Source: Tigriopus japonicus
Taxonomy: Eukaryota > Arthropoda > Copepoda > Harpacticoida > Harpacticidae
Assembly (NCBI GenBank): GCA_010645155.1
Contig: CM021322.1
Coordinates: 4,159,607 to 4,223,606, forward strand
Direction of reading: 5' to 3'
Length of the DNA stretch: 64,000 nucleotides
The notes beneath the pieces are model-generated. The model saw nothing but the letters and a program-made list of their open reading frames with translations, searched no databases and was not told the DNA's origin. Positions 36,691 to 64,000 of this stretch are shown piece by piece. The first letter of the stretch is position 1. Every line of letters starts with the position of its first letter. A program made the translations under genes and the position numbers.

Positions 36691-36880
36691 CATACATACA
36701 TACATACATACATACATACATACATACATACATACATACATACATACATACATACATACATACATACATACATACATACATACATACATACATACATACA
36801 TACAACGGAGAACTCGGAGCGATGTGGCAGAAAAGAATTTCTGATTTCTTTCTTTTGTTTGCTTGCAATTTTTTTGATTT
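36545..36880 (+). repeat. Direct repeat, right copy, with (TACA)n insertion
   Basis: Second copy of the repeat at 35018-35245. Where the left copy has a 60-b middle section, this copy has a TACA microsatellite. The two match again at GGAGAACTCGGAGCGATG and TTCTGATTTCTTTCTTT. Confidence 0.65.
36660..36804. repeat. (TACA)n microsatellite
   Basis: About 36 uninterrupted TACA/CATA units. Any open frame through it only yields an MYVC-type repeat and is not a gene. Confidence 0.95.
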
Positions 36881-37239
36881 AACTTTAAAAAATGGAGAGG
36901 CTGGAAAAGTTAGAACTGTGCAGTCAGAGAGATAGTACCAAGGTTTTCAATGCCTTTCTCAAACGCAGTTGAACTTTTCCGACTCCATAATTTGGCGGCT
37001 TTCGTTTCGGTTTACTATTACGTAGTTTACAGCCAAGAAGTTACTGACGTCAAATATGATGAGGTGGGGATAGGTCGTTCGGCAGTTTTTGCCATGATAT
37101 CAGGTTTTCCAAACTGACATACAAACCACGGACCTCTATGATAAAAACAAGGAAGAAATATCAAAAAGTTTCTCTTTTTTGAATGAACTTGGCAATTTGG
37201 CTTTACACGTGATAATTTGTGACAGATTAGACATCTATT

Positions 37240-37700
37240 TTTTATCTAGTTCTTTAAGGGTTACATATTCTAGCGTGTTTCATCCTTTCGCCCGTCATTT
37301 CTTTTGTCTGAGTTACCCTTTTTTCCATCTTTTGGGCCAACAAACTGTTGGTTTTTTGCCTATTTCGTCTCGTACACTGATTTTATTTTATTTTCTATTT
37401 TATTTTCTTTTTATTGTCTAATTTTCTCGTTTGATTGATTCGTCTCAATTTCCTGTATTCTTTGTCTCTCAATGAATGTCATTGATAGGGACAAGAACTT
37501 TAGACAAATAGATTTGTCCAATCAGACGAAAGAAGACGAATAGAATTACCTGATTAGACGAAAAAAGACGAAAAAAATTGACCGATTAAACGAAAAAGAC
37601 GAATAAAGTACCCTTAAGATGAAAAAAGAAAAAACTACTTCAAAGACGTAAAAAAATCGAATCAATTTCCTAAAAAGATGAATGAAACTGACTAATAACT
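37240..37700. repeat. Region of iterated AGACGAAA motif, possible decayed MITE
   Basis: From about 37500 to 37690 the plus strand repeats AGACGAAAAA/AGACGAAT many times. From about 37320 to 37460 the complementary form (TCGTCT) dominates, giving a loose inverted arrangement. It resembles the iterated interiors of the hAT-type MITEs in this window, but no clear terminal inverted repeat or target duplication was found. Confidence 0.35.
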
Positions 37701-37917
37701 GATAAAGCTCTAGTCAAATGAGTTCAATAAAAGTGCTAGGGGGCTTCAATCTTTCAACCCCTTCAATCTTTTTGTTCAATTATGCCTGCGTTTTTTTTCT
37801 CAGAATACATTTAATTAGCTAAGAGACAAATAACTTCGTCTCAAGCACCTGAGGTCGACACATAACTGAGATGTTCCACATACAATAAACACAGGTTTAG
37901 CTTGAAAACGAAAGTCA

Positions 37918-37923
37918 TTTATT
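37918..37923 (-). terminator. Polyadenylation signal of EFTUD2
   Basis: AATAAA on the minus strand, 30 b beyond the EFTUD2 stop codon, giving a very short 3' UTR. Confidence 0.55.
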
Positions 37924-37952
37924 CAATCAATCTCAATTCAAGACCATTATTA

Positions 37953-42958
<5,006 letters not shown>

Positions 42959-43149
42959 GGGGCTAAAGCGGGGGAATCACCACGGACGGGCTGGAAAAAT
43001 GAGTTTTTCGGATGAACACTCGTTGGGATTTCCAACGTTGAATACGGCCAAGGAAACAACAAACAAATAGTCAGCTGTCGAGATGGAGTTCTCAGGGATG
43101 GTATTTGTTGTACGTGAAAGCCAGATTGTCTCTTAAAGAGGGTAGCTAG

Positions 43150-44028
43150 TAGAGCTGTGCATCGGATCCGAAAAGTTCCCAAAATCCAATCCGATCTTGA
43201 TTTCTATAATCTGAGTCCGAATCCGAATCCGACAGCTTCCATTTAATCCAAAGGAATCCGAATCCGAAAATTTGCTACTCAATCCGAACGAATCCGAAAA
43301 CTTTTGCCCAATCCGAACGAATCCGAATCCGAAAACTTTTGCCCAATCCGAACGAATCCGAATCCGAAAACTTTTGCCCAATCCGAACGAATCCGAATCC
43401 GAAAACTTTTGCCGAATCCGAAAGTCTTCTGCCCAATCCGAACGAATCCGAATCCAAAAGTCTTCTGCCTAATCCAAACGAATCCGAATCCGAAAATTTG
43501 GCGCAAAATCCCAAAAAAAATCCGAAAATTTGTCGATAATCCGAAAAAATCCGAAAATTTGTAGCTCAATCTGACATTAATCCAAAAATTTTGCTCATTT
43601 CGTTTTAATCTGATTATTTTGCTATTTAGGTCTAAATTGGAAATACCAACACTTTTTCGACTAAAAGTGCCCAGAACATATTCTTTTAAATATATTATAT
43701 TTTATTAATATTTCCACATTTTGCCTTGACTTTTTTAATATTTTTACATTTTCCAGGAAAAAATAAGCATTTTCTTGTTTTTTTTGGCAAAATATTTCAG
43801 GACAATTGGAGCAAATTAATGAATGCTCTTTGCACAATAGAGTTTCCCAAAATGAACCAAAAATGTAAAAATGTTTTTTCAAAAGGATATTGATTCAAAA
43901 TCCGAATCCGAACGAATCCGAATCCAAAAATTTGCGCTAAAATCCGAACGAATCCGAATCCAAAAATTCTAGCATCAATCCGAACGAATCCGAATCCGAT
44001 CGGATTCGGATCCGATGCACAGCCTCTA
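43150..44028. mobile_element. hAT-type MITE with iterated AATCCGAA motif
   Basis: 879 b upstream of EFTUD2. The terminal inverted repeats are TAGAGCTGTGCATCGGATCC (left) and TAGAGGCTGTGCATCGGATC (right, reverse complement). The flanking 8-mers GTAGCTAG and GTAGGTAG differ at one base. The interior contains dozens of AATCCGAA copies, including about three head-to-tail 35-b units at 43308-43415. All open frames through it are repeat translations. Confidence 0.82.
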
Positions 44029-44224
44029 GTAGGTAGTACATTTAGGCTTTAGCTTAGAGTTAATGAGGCAATGCAATATAATTGGGATTAATGTCATCTT
44101 AATAACATAACCTATAAAACTGAAGAGCACAAGGCCTCAACAAGCAATCATTTGATGCCTAATTGATGTCTCTCAAACGACCGAGCTACGGGGTAGACCA
44201 TAGACCTCTCTACTGCTGGACTGA

Positions 44225-44650
44225 GATGGTAGCTTCAAAATTTATCATCTTTGTTCCCATTCAAGATAATTTCTTATATTTTACAGAAGCTGTGGTTTAT
44301 GTACCAAGAAATTTGTCTACCAATTTTCAGCTCAATCGAACGACGGAGTCAAAAGTTATGCTTCTTTGAAGTTCAGGCAAGCGTGGGCGCAAAATGAGCT
44401 CGTCCTACCTCTGGTTGCAAGATCTTGCAACAACGAGGAGGTAGAACGAGTTCATTTTTCGCCTTTGCTTGCCTGAATTTTACAGGCGGATAATTTTGGA
44501 CTCCGTATTTTGATTGAGCTGAAAATTGGTGTAGAAACTCTTTGTTACATAAACCACAGCTCCTGTAAAATATAAGATATTCCCTTGAATCGGAGCAGAG
44601 ATAATAAATTCTGGGTAAACAAACAGGCCCAGCTGTTGTTTACTGAGCTT
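44225..44650. repeat. Foldback (long inverted repeat)
   Basis: The left arm (about 44225-44412) and right arm (44431-44650) are diverged reverse complements sharing CTTATATTTTACAG, AGCTGTGGTTTATGTA and CCAATTTTCAGCTCAATC. They meet at a perfect palindrome GTTGCAAGATCTTGCAAC (44413-44430). There is no coding capacity, and it is likely a non-autonomous element. Confidence 0.75.
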
Positions 44651-45119
44651 GTTGTTTGATTGTTTTAGGTCAAATAGATGCAAACTCCTGATACACTGAC
44701 TTACTTTATGATCGTGATTGCCCATCTTTTTTTTAAGGTAACATGGTTTTATCATTGGTATTGTGCAAGGCAGGTATGGGGAGTAATTGTCATTGTAGTT
44801 ACAATTACGTAGTTTCAATTACATGGACATGTAGTTGCATTTTTGGCTGCCATTCAAGCGGAAACCTATACACTTAATTGTTTCCGATTTTTGAAATTGA
44901 CAATTACCCAACTTCAAACACAAACTTCAACCACAAATGATGTTTGGGAAAAGCAAGAAAAAATGCTTTTATCTGAAACAAAGTTAGCGTAGTTTCAGAG
45001 CTTTTTTGCCAAAAAATGACAAAAATAAAATTTGGCCGGAGAGCACTTTTGGTCAGTCATATCATTGAATCTTCCATTTTTACAATTCTTATCACATCAG
45101 AATAAGGATCATTGTCTTA

Positions 45120-45557
45120 ATTGGGTCCTTTAACGAGCAGCTGACTGGGAGGTCACAGTACATAAGACTGGGAGGTCACCTTAGTAATACAGCTCCAAAT
45201 ATTGCACCATGACACAAACGTTTGACATATTTTCGAACTTCTCAATGTATATTGGACACGTAAAAACAAAAATTTTGCGTATTAAAGCTCAAAGGTTGCA
45301 CGTCTTTTCCATTTCACTGGTTGCGCTTAAAGGCCTCTATTGGGTCCTTTAAGGAGCAGCTGACTGGGAGGTCACAGTACATAAGACTGGGAGGTCACCT
45401 TAGTAATACAGCTCCAGAAATTGCACCCTGACACAAACAAGTGACCCATTTTCGAGCTTCTAAAGGTATATTGGACACATTAGAACAGAAATTTTGTGCA
45501 TCAAAGCTCAAAGGTTGCACGTGATTTCCATTTCACTGGTTGCGCTTGAAGGACTCA
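45120..45557 (+). repeat. Tandem duplication, two units of about 219 b
   Basis: Unit 1 begins TTGGGTCCTTTAACGAGCAG at 45121 and unit 2 TTGGGTCCTTTAAGGAGCAG at 45340. Both contain CTGACTGGGAGGTCACAGTA, a second ACTGGGAGGTCAC, and end with CATTTCACTGGTTGCGCTT. They have diverged moderately over their length. No gene is recognised. Confidence 0.85.
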
Positions 45558-46338
45558 ATATGCAAGAAGTTTTGGTTCCATTCACTTCCCAAACCTTTCT
45601 GAGGGAATCTTTTGTATGCTGATTGACACCCACAGACACCCCCAGACCACCCTTTTGAAACGGCACATAATGTTGCCTATCGGCAAATTTTTGTCAATAA
45701 AATGGCTGTTTTGGGTAGCTTTGCTTGGCGGGGAGGATCAAGCTTGCAACCCTAGCTCCAAGTTCAGGCCACTCTTCTCTAGTGTCAAATTGGAGCTTTT
45801 TCCAATGAGCTTTTTTACAAGGACGCACATTACCAAAAATTTACAGAATTTAGAAATTTTGGAAAAAAATCTTGAGAAGTGCTCTTTAGATTCTCAATAT
45901 CTTCGCAATAACAATAATAATTCAGAATTAAAAAATCGGTACCAAGTGGCAACGTTTCCTGATTTTTGGCCGCGAAAAGCAACTTTTGATATTAAATTTG
46001 GCCGCGACGCCTCTTTAGGACCTTGTGAAGACTGTATTATTTTGGACCTTGCAACGCTGATTTCCGTTTCCAAATATCAATTTCCACCATTAGTTGGAGA
46101 TCACGATCCTATCTGAACACACGCGTAAGATTCTTTCCAATATATTGCTTCGGCTAGAACACGCTTCCATTTTTACTTATCTGTTAGAATCTAAGCATCC
46201 TTCGCTAGTAACCGCTTATCGCTACAAACACGTTGGTCAGGAATGTTTGATAGTTATGGTTTATTCAATCGTTTCCATTGACACGCGGTAAAAAAATAGA
46301 ATATTCTTCAGATATAAATGTTTCTTTTGGACTTAGAA
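45558..46338. other. No recognised gene
   Basis: A 166-codon open frame (45616-46116, plus) has no recognisable domain, no signal peptide and a low-complexity NNNN tract. It is not supported as a gene. The rest is the 3' flank of the coiled-coil gene. Confidence 0.35.
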
Positions 46339-49300
46339 CTACAAACGAGGAGGGCGATTGCTTGAAGAGGACCCTGAGCCTGAGGAAGCCCTGTGAGACG
46401 ACAATGGAAGCGAGTCATCAAACCCGGGAATGTGTTTTGAGCTCAATTCCACAAGTTTGGGATATTTAGTCTCGTAATCGGGAGGAAGAGGTTCGTCTAA
46501 TGGTGGGAGACCCTCCATTTCCTTGTCCATTTCCTTGCGAGAGGCCTTGATTCGCTCCATAGTTGCGATATCTTCCTCGTCTTGCACTTCCTTGGCCGCG
46601 ATCCGAGACAAAATGAAGTCCTGAATAGAAAAGATAGTTGAGAGGAAAAATAGGCAAAAATAACTTCACAATATAAAAAGTTAAATGGATGGAGTTCCTC
46701 CATGTCCCTCGACGAGCTAATTGAAAGCCGGTTTGAATAAAAGAACTTTCCAAACTTTTTGACTCGTCCATCATTGTCTTTCAAACTTTTTGAGGTTCAT
46801 CAACAATTTGTACATTCTGACCGTAAATTTCTCGCCTCTTCATAACCATGTAATTGCCATGCAATGGTTCAACTAGTTCGTTTCAATTTGAGGGTTTTTG
46901 TAATCATCAATCTTTTCTGCAGCTCTTGTATCTGGTGATATGACTTCAAGATCTTTCGTAAGGGTGCTTTGTCAACAAACCAATGCCCTTAGTTCCATCA
47001 TAATTGAAGAAATAGCGAATAAATTTGTTGATAAAAAGTTGCCAGGTCGTCCTCCCTTCCCTCAATGCTTTTGAAATAGTGCTTAATCCATTTATGGGTG
47101 CTCTTGGAGTCATTGGGTGAAGCAGTATTGAGGATGTTCATGAAAGTTAGCTCCTCCACGGGCCGGAACTTTGTGGTCACAATGTATATTTGTTTGTTTC
47201 TACTTTTTTGTACCTGAGTCTCTCTAATCTCTTTCTGTTGTTCAATCATAGCCTTGGCACGTCGAATGCGGTCTTGCTCGACTTCTCGGATTGTCTGATC
47301 CAGTTCTCGAACTCTCTTCCGCATTTGTCGCATCCGATATCGGTGTCGCTTCAAAGAAATGAAAATTCTGCGTGAATTGATGCACATTGAGCTTTGCCAG
47401 GAAAACGCTAATACTTACTTGCACCTCATGAGATTCATTCTGAAACAAGAGAATCGCAATTAGTGGGTTTTTAATAACCCAAACCTAACATGTGCTTTAT
47501 CCTGTTTCAAGATTTGTACAGGGGTTGGTAAAAGTATTCGGAAAAAACTTTGAGCAAGGCCAGGGAAATCTGGATTGATTTTCAGACCAAAGTTTACGCA
47601 AAGAAATTTGTGCATTTTAGATAAAATTATGCCCTAAGAGTAAAACAGAAGACTTTCATTCTTTAACGCTCAGTATTAAAGCAAAGAAGGAAAGTATTTT
47701 CATGATGAGAGCATAAAAACACTGATGAAGCTTCTTGAATTTAATTGAATTTCAGAAACTTGATTGCTTTGCTAGCACTTATCAAAGGACACTTTCCTTT
47801 TTGCATCAAGATTAAGAAAAGGGAAAAAAATGAAGCCTCGTTTGTTTCACTTTTAGGCCATGATTCTTCTTTTTGTCTTTCTTCCCTTTTCCTTCAAAAT
47901 AAGTGTCCTGTCCTTCCATTGAATTAGAAGCTGATTCCAGTTTGCTGATAATTGGTCTTTTCCTTTTCTTTCATTTTTTGTTGGTGTGATATTCCGCACC
48001 ATAAGAACACTGAAGCCCACTGGGTCTACTTTGATTCCTTTCCCGGTTCGACCAAATAAGAGTTGCGACACCTAAAGAAGCTCATGGGAAAGAAGCGTCA
48101 GCTTGGTCACGTTGTTTGGCGTTTTTGAACCGTTGTTGTCTTGAAAATTCAAGTTTCAAAATGAAATTTTGCAAATTGATTAAAATTGTGGAAAGTTTCA
48201 AACAAATGTGTGAAAATGTTTCTTACTTTAAAAATTTTCTGGAAAAGGGTTTGATTATAAGTCGAAACCAAAATTAGAAAACAGGCTGACAGAATTTTTC
48301 AGGTTGTAATAAAAATGTACTTGGTTCATCATCAGGGCCACCATATAGTTGTAAATCACATTTTACAATGCATTTAACGAAAATCAGCAAATTTTGCTCA
48401 AAATTACAAAAATAGGAAAGATCTAAAAAAGTGGGGGAAAATGCTTATTTCCTTAGAATGATCTGTAAATAGCCGTCAAAATAGAAAAAGAAACAGAAAT
48501 GATTTGTTAAGTTGATACAGTAGTGACAAAAAATTCTTAGCTACGAAATAACAGTTACAGATGATAAGAGTAAAAGGATTGATAAGTTTCTAAGACAATC
48601 AATAGGACAAGTGCCCGAAAAATTACAAAAAAAAATCCGATTTTGTTAGAAAATTTCTCAAAAAATACTACTACATTTTTGGTAGTGTTTTTCACAAAAT
48701 TTATGTCTCTGATGATTGCGCATACAAGGTGTTTTTTTACATTGGCAAAAAATGTGAATGATGTTTTAGATCAATCATCACATGTTGTTTGTTTTCGTGG
48801 GAAAATTTAATTGTCCATTCCTGTGTTTTCATGCAAATATTTTGAAATAAAACTAGTTTGATAAGTCAGTACCTCACAACTCTACAATGAAAGGGACGGG
48901 AAGCGGTAATGGTGACGATGAGAGGTCCGGTCGAAAGAGTGAACAAGTGATACCAGAACTTTACGAACATATCATGCCAAAACATATCGACCAGAGAGCC
49001 AGATTCGGCTAGATAGAAGCAGATGGTTACTGTGTCATTTCAGCAAACAAATTTGAAAACCTAAGTTGTTAAGTTAAAGCAATTCAGATGTTCTACATAG
49101 AATATTTTACTTGCAAGAATGAATTTCAGATCAAAATTGCTTGTTTGAACAATGAAAATTTTCGTTTGGGCAATATTTTAAGACGTTTTTCTTTCTGTTT
49201 TGATAGTGGAACATATTTAAAACGAAAGGTAAGTGTTTTCTGCTAATTGGCATTTGCCACTATTTAACTTGAAACTACTGATTTTGAAATATCTGGCAAC

Positions 49301-49742
49301 ACTCCTTTGTTGTCCTTGCGTCCGGACCTCACATCGTCGCCATTACCCGGGGAGCGTCAAAGTTTTCACTATGACAGTTTAAATATTCACAATAACACGC
49401 TCTCGAAATCAAGCTGAGCCAGTCCACCTCTCATTTCCCTTGTTTCCAACCAAACCATTTCTAAAAGATCTGTCACGCGTCGCTTGAATATAATTTATTT
49501 TTGGTAGAAAGTGAATTATCGCATTCAGTTCTAACTCTCCCACATTCAAGGAAAGCAGTGTTAAATAATTGTACGAAAAGAGAAACGGACGGGTCAGATT
49601 TCTTCCCCGTTTGGGAACATTGATCGTGGACGTGGGCAAATCCCGTTTGGAATTGCACTCTGAATGGCACTGCCCTCAGAAGAAATACAAAAACTACGGA
49701 GTTCAAGTCACTCACCTCATCATCTCCATCGTGAAGATTCAT
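46339..49742 (-). CDS. Unrecognised small coiled-coil protein, five exons
   Basis: I cannot name this protein. A five-exon model with every junction in phase 0 gives 178 aa: 49716-49742 (MNLHDGDDE, donor GAG/GTGAGT, with an in-frame stop just upstream), 48000-48071, 47419-47439 (a 21-b microexon, NESHEVQ), 47214-47348 and 46339-46620. Residues about 41-125 are highly charged and helical (RKRVRELDQTIREVEQDRIR; ERIKASRKEMDKEMEG), typical of a coiled coil. The C-terminus has a proline-rich linker (PPLDEPLPPDYETKYPK) and a Ser/Gly tail ending NRPPRL. There is no signal peptide or membrane segment. The weakest junctions are the donor after 48000 (ATG/GTGCGG) and the acceptor before 47348. An alternative frame through 47030-47168 also looks partly coding, so the model may be incomplete. 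Confidence 0.5.
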
Positions 49743-51594
49743 GTTGTCTCACTCGTTACTTATTCGAATTCTTCATTGACTGGCCCAAAGCAGAGTGAAA
49801 AAACTTGGAGTTGGCCGGTTTTTAGAGGCACATGGTATCAAACTGCGGCACAGATAAAATTGCAAAAAATGTCATTCCATGAAATACTAAGTGACATAGA
49901 TTTCACTTCACCCGATAGTTTTTTGATTGGAAATTCTCCGAAATGCAAAGATCTCAAACGTCACAATGTTCTTCTATCCCTTTGGGAGATATGGGATTTT
50001 ATTAGATAAAAACATGTTTAAGTGTTAAAGAAAATAGACTTAAAATGCAATAATGCACCCTAATATTACCTCATGGCCAAAGAAAGCCAAGAGCAACTGC
50101 AACAAGGTTGTTTTTTTTACTCTCCCAGGGAGAAAGAGAAGGAAATGCAGAAGTGCATTCAATGAAAATGCACTTGAATGCACATAGTACGGCCTTACTC
50201 TCCTCAGATCAGCACTTATTTCTTTATCTAAAGGTGTACATTGAGGCGCAGCAAAGAAATCCAGACCTCAACAAAAAATGAAAAGTCGAAGTTTTATGTA
50301 CATTTCGTATTCAAGCAAAAATAATGATATCTTGCAATTATGCTGAATAGAGCAAGGCCTAAAAGGTATCAATTCAAAACGGTTAAAAACCTCTTTTGGG
50401 AGTTCAATGTCTTTTCCCCTTCCAAAAGATTCAATATGGGTTAACACGTATACACAGGTATTTTTTTGTTTATTTTAGAAATTTTGACAACTTTCAAAAA
50501 GTTTCCTGTGTTAATTATCTTCAGTAGCCTCATCAGATCATCTAAAGACGATGACTTTACCATAAACTAATATACCAAAACAGATCCCAAACTGTTTCAA
50601 TAACTGTCAATCTTGACAAGAAAAATAACAATATGAATTGCAAGCAATGGTTTGTCTTACCTTGTTTGAACAGTCTTAGCAATCTCTTGGTGTGAGTGAG
50701 ATTGGGTTTGGCCAAGAAGTAAACTGTTATTCACGCACACACCATCCACACTACATGATCAACCCATATATGTTGCAACAATTATTGACAAGACTTGAGA
50801 TTAACATTTGTGCTGGTTTTGAACTACTGGGACACAGCTGAATTTGGCTCATGCTCTTCCTCCATTCTCTTGCCCGTTGCTAACGCACATGTTTTGCCCA
50901 AATCAAGGGAGCGCCTTCTGTTTTGCCCCTCCACTGAAGTTGCTTGCTTTCAGGGACGAGTTTTAATGGTTCTTTGTTGAGGGAGCGCGCTTTATCCAGC
51001 AGCCCATCAGCAGTAGAGAGGATTCGCAAAATTTTGCACGAGTGCTAGGGCTAGTTCGTTTGCCAAATGTCTAGACATGACGTCACGCAAAACAAGCCGA
51101 AGTGCAAAATTCCAGACAGTTTTGGATCGATAACTTGACACGGCCGTAAAGGAAAGGCTGTTGGCCTGACACTCATGGGCTTTTGCTTGCTTAGTTTTTG
51201 GCAAGGCTTAACTTCGCACTGACAATGGCAATTCATCACGCAACCTATTATTTTAGATGTTATTAGTGCCCATTGCTGAATTTAACAGACCAAACAGGCC
51301 CTTAACCAAACCAGTTAATGGTGAATTCAAAATATTTTTGAAATTGGTGCTCCAGAGATTTTCGAGATTAAAAAGCTCCCCCATTTCTTGACAAACTATA
51401 TATTTTTGAAAAATTGTGTTCCGTTTATCTTGACAACAATACTAAGTTAAGTATTAACTTGAAAATTTAAGGAAATTACAGAACAGATGTGTCTGAAATT
51501 TGAGAAAGTTTAATATTTCTCGAAGGACCATGCTCAAATTGACCCGAAAGTGGTTTTCTAATAATGCAGATTTTCACAATATTTGTATTGACAG
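49743..51594. other. No recognised gene
   Basis: Upstream flank of the coiled-coil gene. Open frame 49569-50009 (plus) overlaps its first exon antisense and has no recognisable domain. Nothing else is supported. Confidence 0.4.
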
Positions 51595-51812
51595 TAGTGA
51601 TGGACCGAAAGGGCTCATAACCGAAACCGAAAGTTTCGGCCGAAAGAGGGCTTAATCGAAACCGAAACCGAGTTTTTAGACCATTTTTTTTTTTGATTTT
51701 GTTGTCAAACTCCATTTTACATAGTGCTTGTCTGCTTTCGGTTTCGGTAGGCATAACCAAAACCGAAACCGAAACCGAAATTTCGGCCGGAAGCGCTTTC
51801 GGTCCATCACTA
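51595..51812. mobile_element. hAT-type MITE with iterated ACCGAAA motif
   Basis: 218 b, with perfect 17-b terminal inverted repeats TAGTGATGGACCGAAAG and an exact 8-bp target duplication ATTGACAG (51587-51594 and 51813-51820). The interior repeats ACCGAAA on one strand on each side, meeting in an AT-rich centre. It is young by its intact ends. Confidence 0.9.
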
Positions 51813-52616
51813 ATTGACAGCGTACCAACATGCCCTTTTCATGATTTAAAATTCATGTTTTTTTTTCAATGTGATTTAGTTAGAATTGTTCTTTAGATTG
51901 TAGGTATCAATATCACAGAATCACATATTGTTTTGATCTGCCGTGACAAAACATACAATAATGAAGATTTTTTAAATATTTTAATGAGATCTAAAGTCCA
52001 AATCACTTGCTTGGGAATTTGAATTTTCATATACCCGGAGCGTTTTCTCGCTTTTTGGGGTCAAAAATGGGACAGTTGTACCTAAGCAGATGATTAGCAA
52101 TTTTTTTCAATCTTTTCAATTCAACGGGTACATAAGTAATGTAAAAATACATATTGATTGAGTTTGCAAAAATGAGTCCATTTAATAGCTTTTTAGCCGA
52201 ATACCTTTTTATCCATCCCTGTCTTGGATAAAAGGAGTAAACCAAAGTTGTTCCTCTTGCTTTCCTGGTTCAGAATCACATATCAGTGTTTGGGAATTTC
52301 CATTTAAACTTGATATGATTTTTTCAGTACCGTGACGGCTTAAGCCGAGTCCTGGGGAGCTCCTCAAGATAACTTTTTTTAACAAAAAGCTATATTAGAG
52401 GCCCTAAAACAAATCATTATACCAATCATACACATGTGCTAAAATAATCAATTCTCCGCTTTATTTCAAATAAAGGTTTATGTTTCTTACATAGTTTAAT
52501 GTAGATCACGATAGGCAAAGATCGCACGTTAACTAACGCACATGAGGTTTTTTCTAGAACAAGTCAAAATTAAATCAGACCAAGGACATCCTTGGTCAGA
52601 CTCACAGTCCTAAATT
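51813..52616. other. No recognised gene
   Basis: AT-rich stretch. Open frames are short and featureless, and no repeats were recognised. Confidence 0.4.
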
Positions 52617-53097
52617 GTACGAGGGGTATCCAGACTAGAGGTAGACTGGGCCTATAACTCGTCAGCAAGTGCGATTTTTAGATGCTTGATAAAGAATAGA
52701 AATCAAGATTTATCTCTTATGAGCAGATGTTATTTTACATGATTTGTTGTAAAACAATCATGTTTGAACTTATGATTTAATTAGACAAGGTATGTATGTT
52801 GGGCGACCCCTGTATACATAGAAAATAAGCCTCAAAAGCGAGCAACAAGTCAAAAATCAAGTACACTGTGAAGCCAAGACGTTTCACATCAAAAGTTACT
52901 ACTTTTTTACTTCAAATATTCATCAAATATTGGTATGGGTGGTTGAACAACGTCTTAACTTTCCAGCATAATGGATTTTAACGTGTTTCTTGCTCTTGAC
53001 ATCGATGTCCAAAAACGTGCAGGGGTCGCCCAACATACCTTTTCTAAATAAATAATCACTATGAACTGGATTACCTGACAACAAATCATGTGTAATA

Positions 53098-64000
<10,903 letters not shown>

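Noticed and set aside
36602..36868. Open frame with MYVC repeats on the minus strand
   Set aside because: Translation of the (TACA)n microsatellite.
43133..43569. Overlapping open frames on both strands (for example NESESENF and FGFGFVRIG repeats); also looked like a CRISPR-type array
   Set aside because: Translations of the iterated AATCCGAA interior of a hAT-type MITE. No spacers and a eukaryotic context.
45616..46116. 166-codon plus-strand frame
   Set aside because: No domain, low-complexity asparagine run, no splice or promoter support.
49569..50009. 146-codon plus-strand frame
   Set aside because: No recognisable domain and overlaps the proposed first exon of the coiled-coil gene antisense.

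Overview
The window is animal nuclear DNA, most likely arthropod and probably a small-genome crustacean such as a copepod. The evidence is spliced genes with short GT-AG introns (many of 50-110 b), a protostome-type ionotropic receptor gene, EFTUD2 with an eight-exon layout, and a mix of hAT, maT/mariner, CR1/jockey-like LINE, BEL/Pao and tRNA-SINE sequences. No prokaryotic features, rRNA or CRISPR arrays were seen. All splice models and motif counts were made by eye.

Left part (1 to about 32 kb): mostly non-coding and almost free of transposons after a hAT-type MITE at 2.8-3.7 kb. It holds two single-exon, convergent genes whose C-termini closely match the Notch-regulated ankyrin repeat protein NRARP (12557-13138 on +, 29950-30576 on -). 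Between 6.0 and 30.7 kb there are 23 exact matches to the CSL/Su(H) consensus YGTGRGAA, about eight times the composition expectation. The other 39 kb holds only two. Sites lie just upstream of both NRARP start codons. The simplest reading is a large Notch-responsive regulatory domain controlling a pair of Notch feedback genes.

Middle part (32-50 kb): a maT (DD37D) transposon with one nonsense codon, a small secreted peptide gene (35538-36230) flanked by direct repeats, EFTUD2/Snu114 of the U5 snRNP (37953-42958, minus, eight exons, 988 aa), hAT-type MITEs with iterated internal motifs, foldback repeats, and an unrecognised small coiled-coil protein gene (46339-49742, minus).

Right part (50-64 kb): one ionotropic receptor gene on the minus strand runs off the right edge (53098 to beyond 64000). 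Its six visible exons encode, in order, part of the extracellular N-terminus, S1, TM1-pore, TM2-S2, S2-TM3 and a tail. One exon (60343-60447) is too short to stand out as an ORF but completes TM1 and the pore. The introns are packed with a LINE whose (TAAA)n tail has grown to 826 b, a tRNA-SINE, foldback elements, a LINE fragment and a BEL/Pao integrase fragment. A foldback element abuts the last visible receptor exon and may supply its C-terminus.
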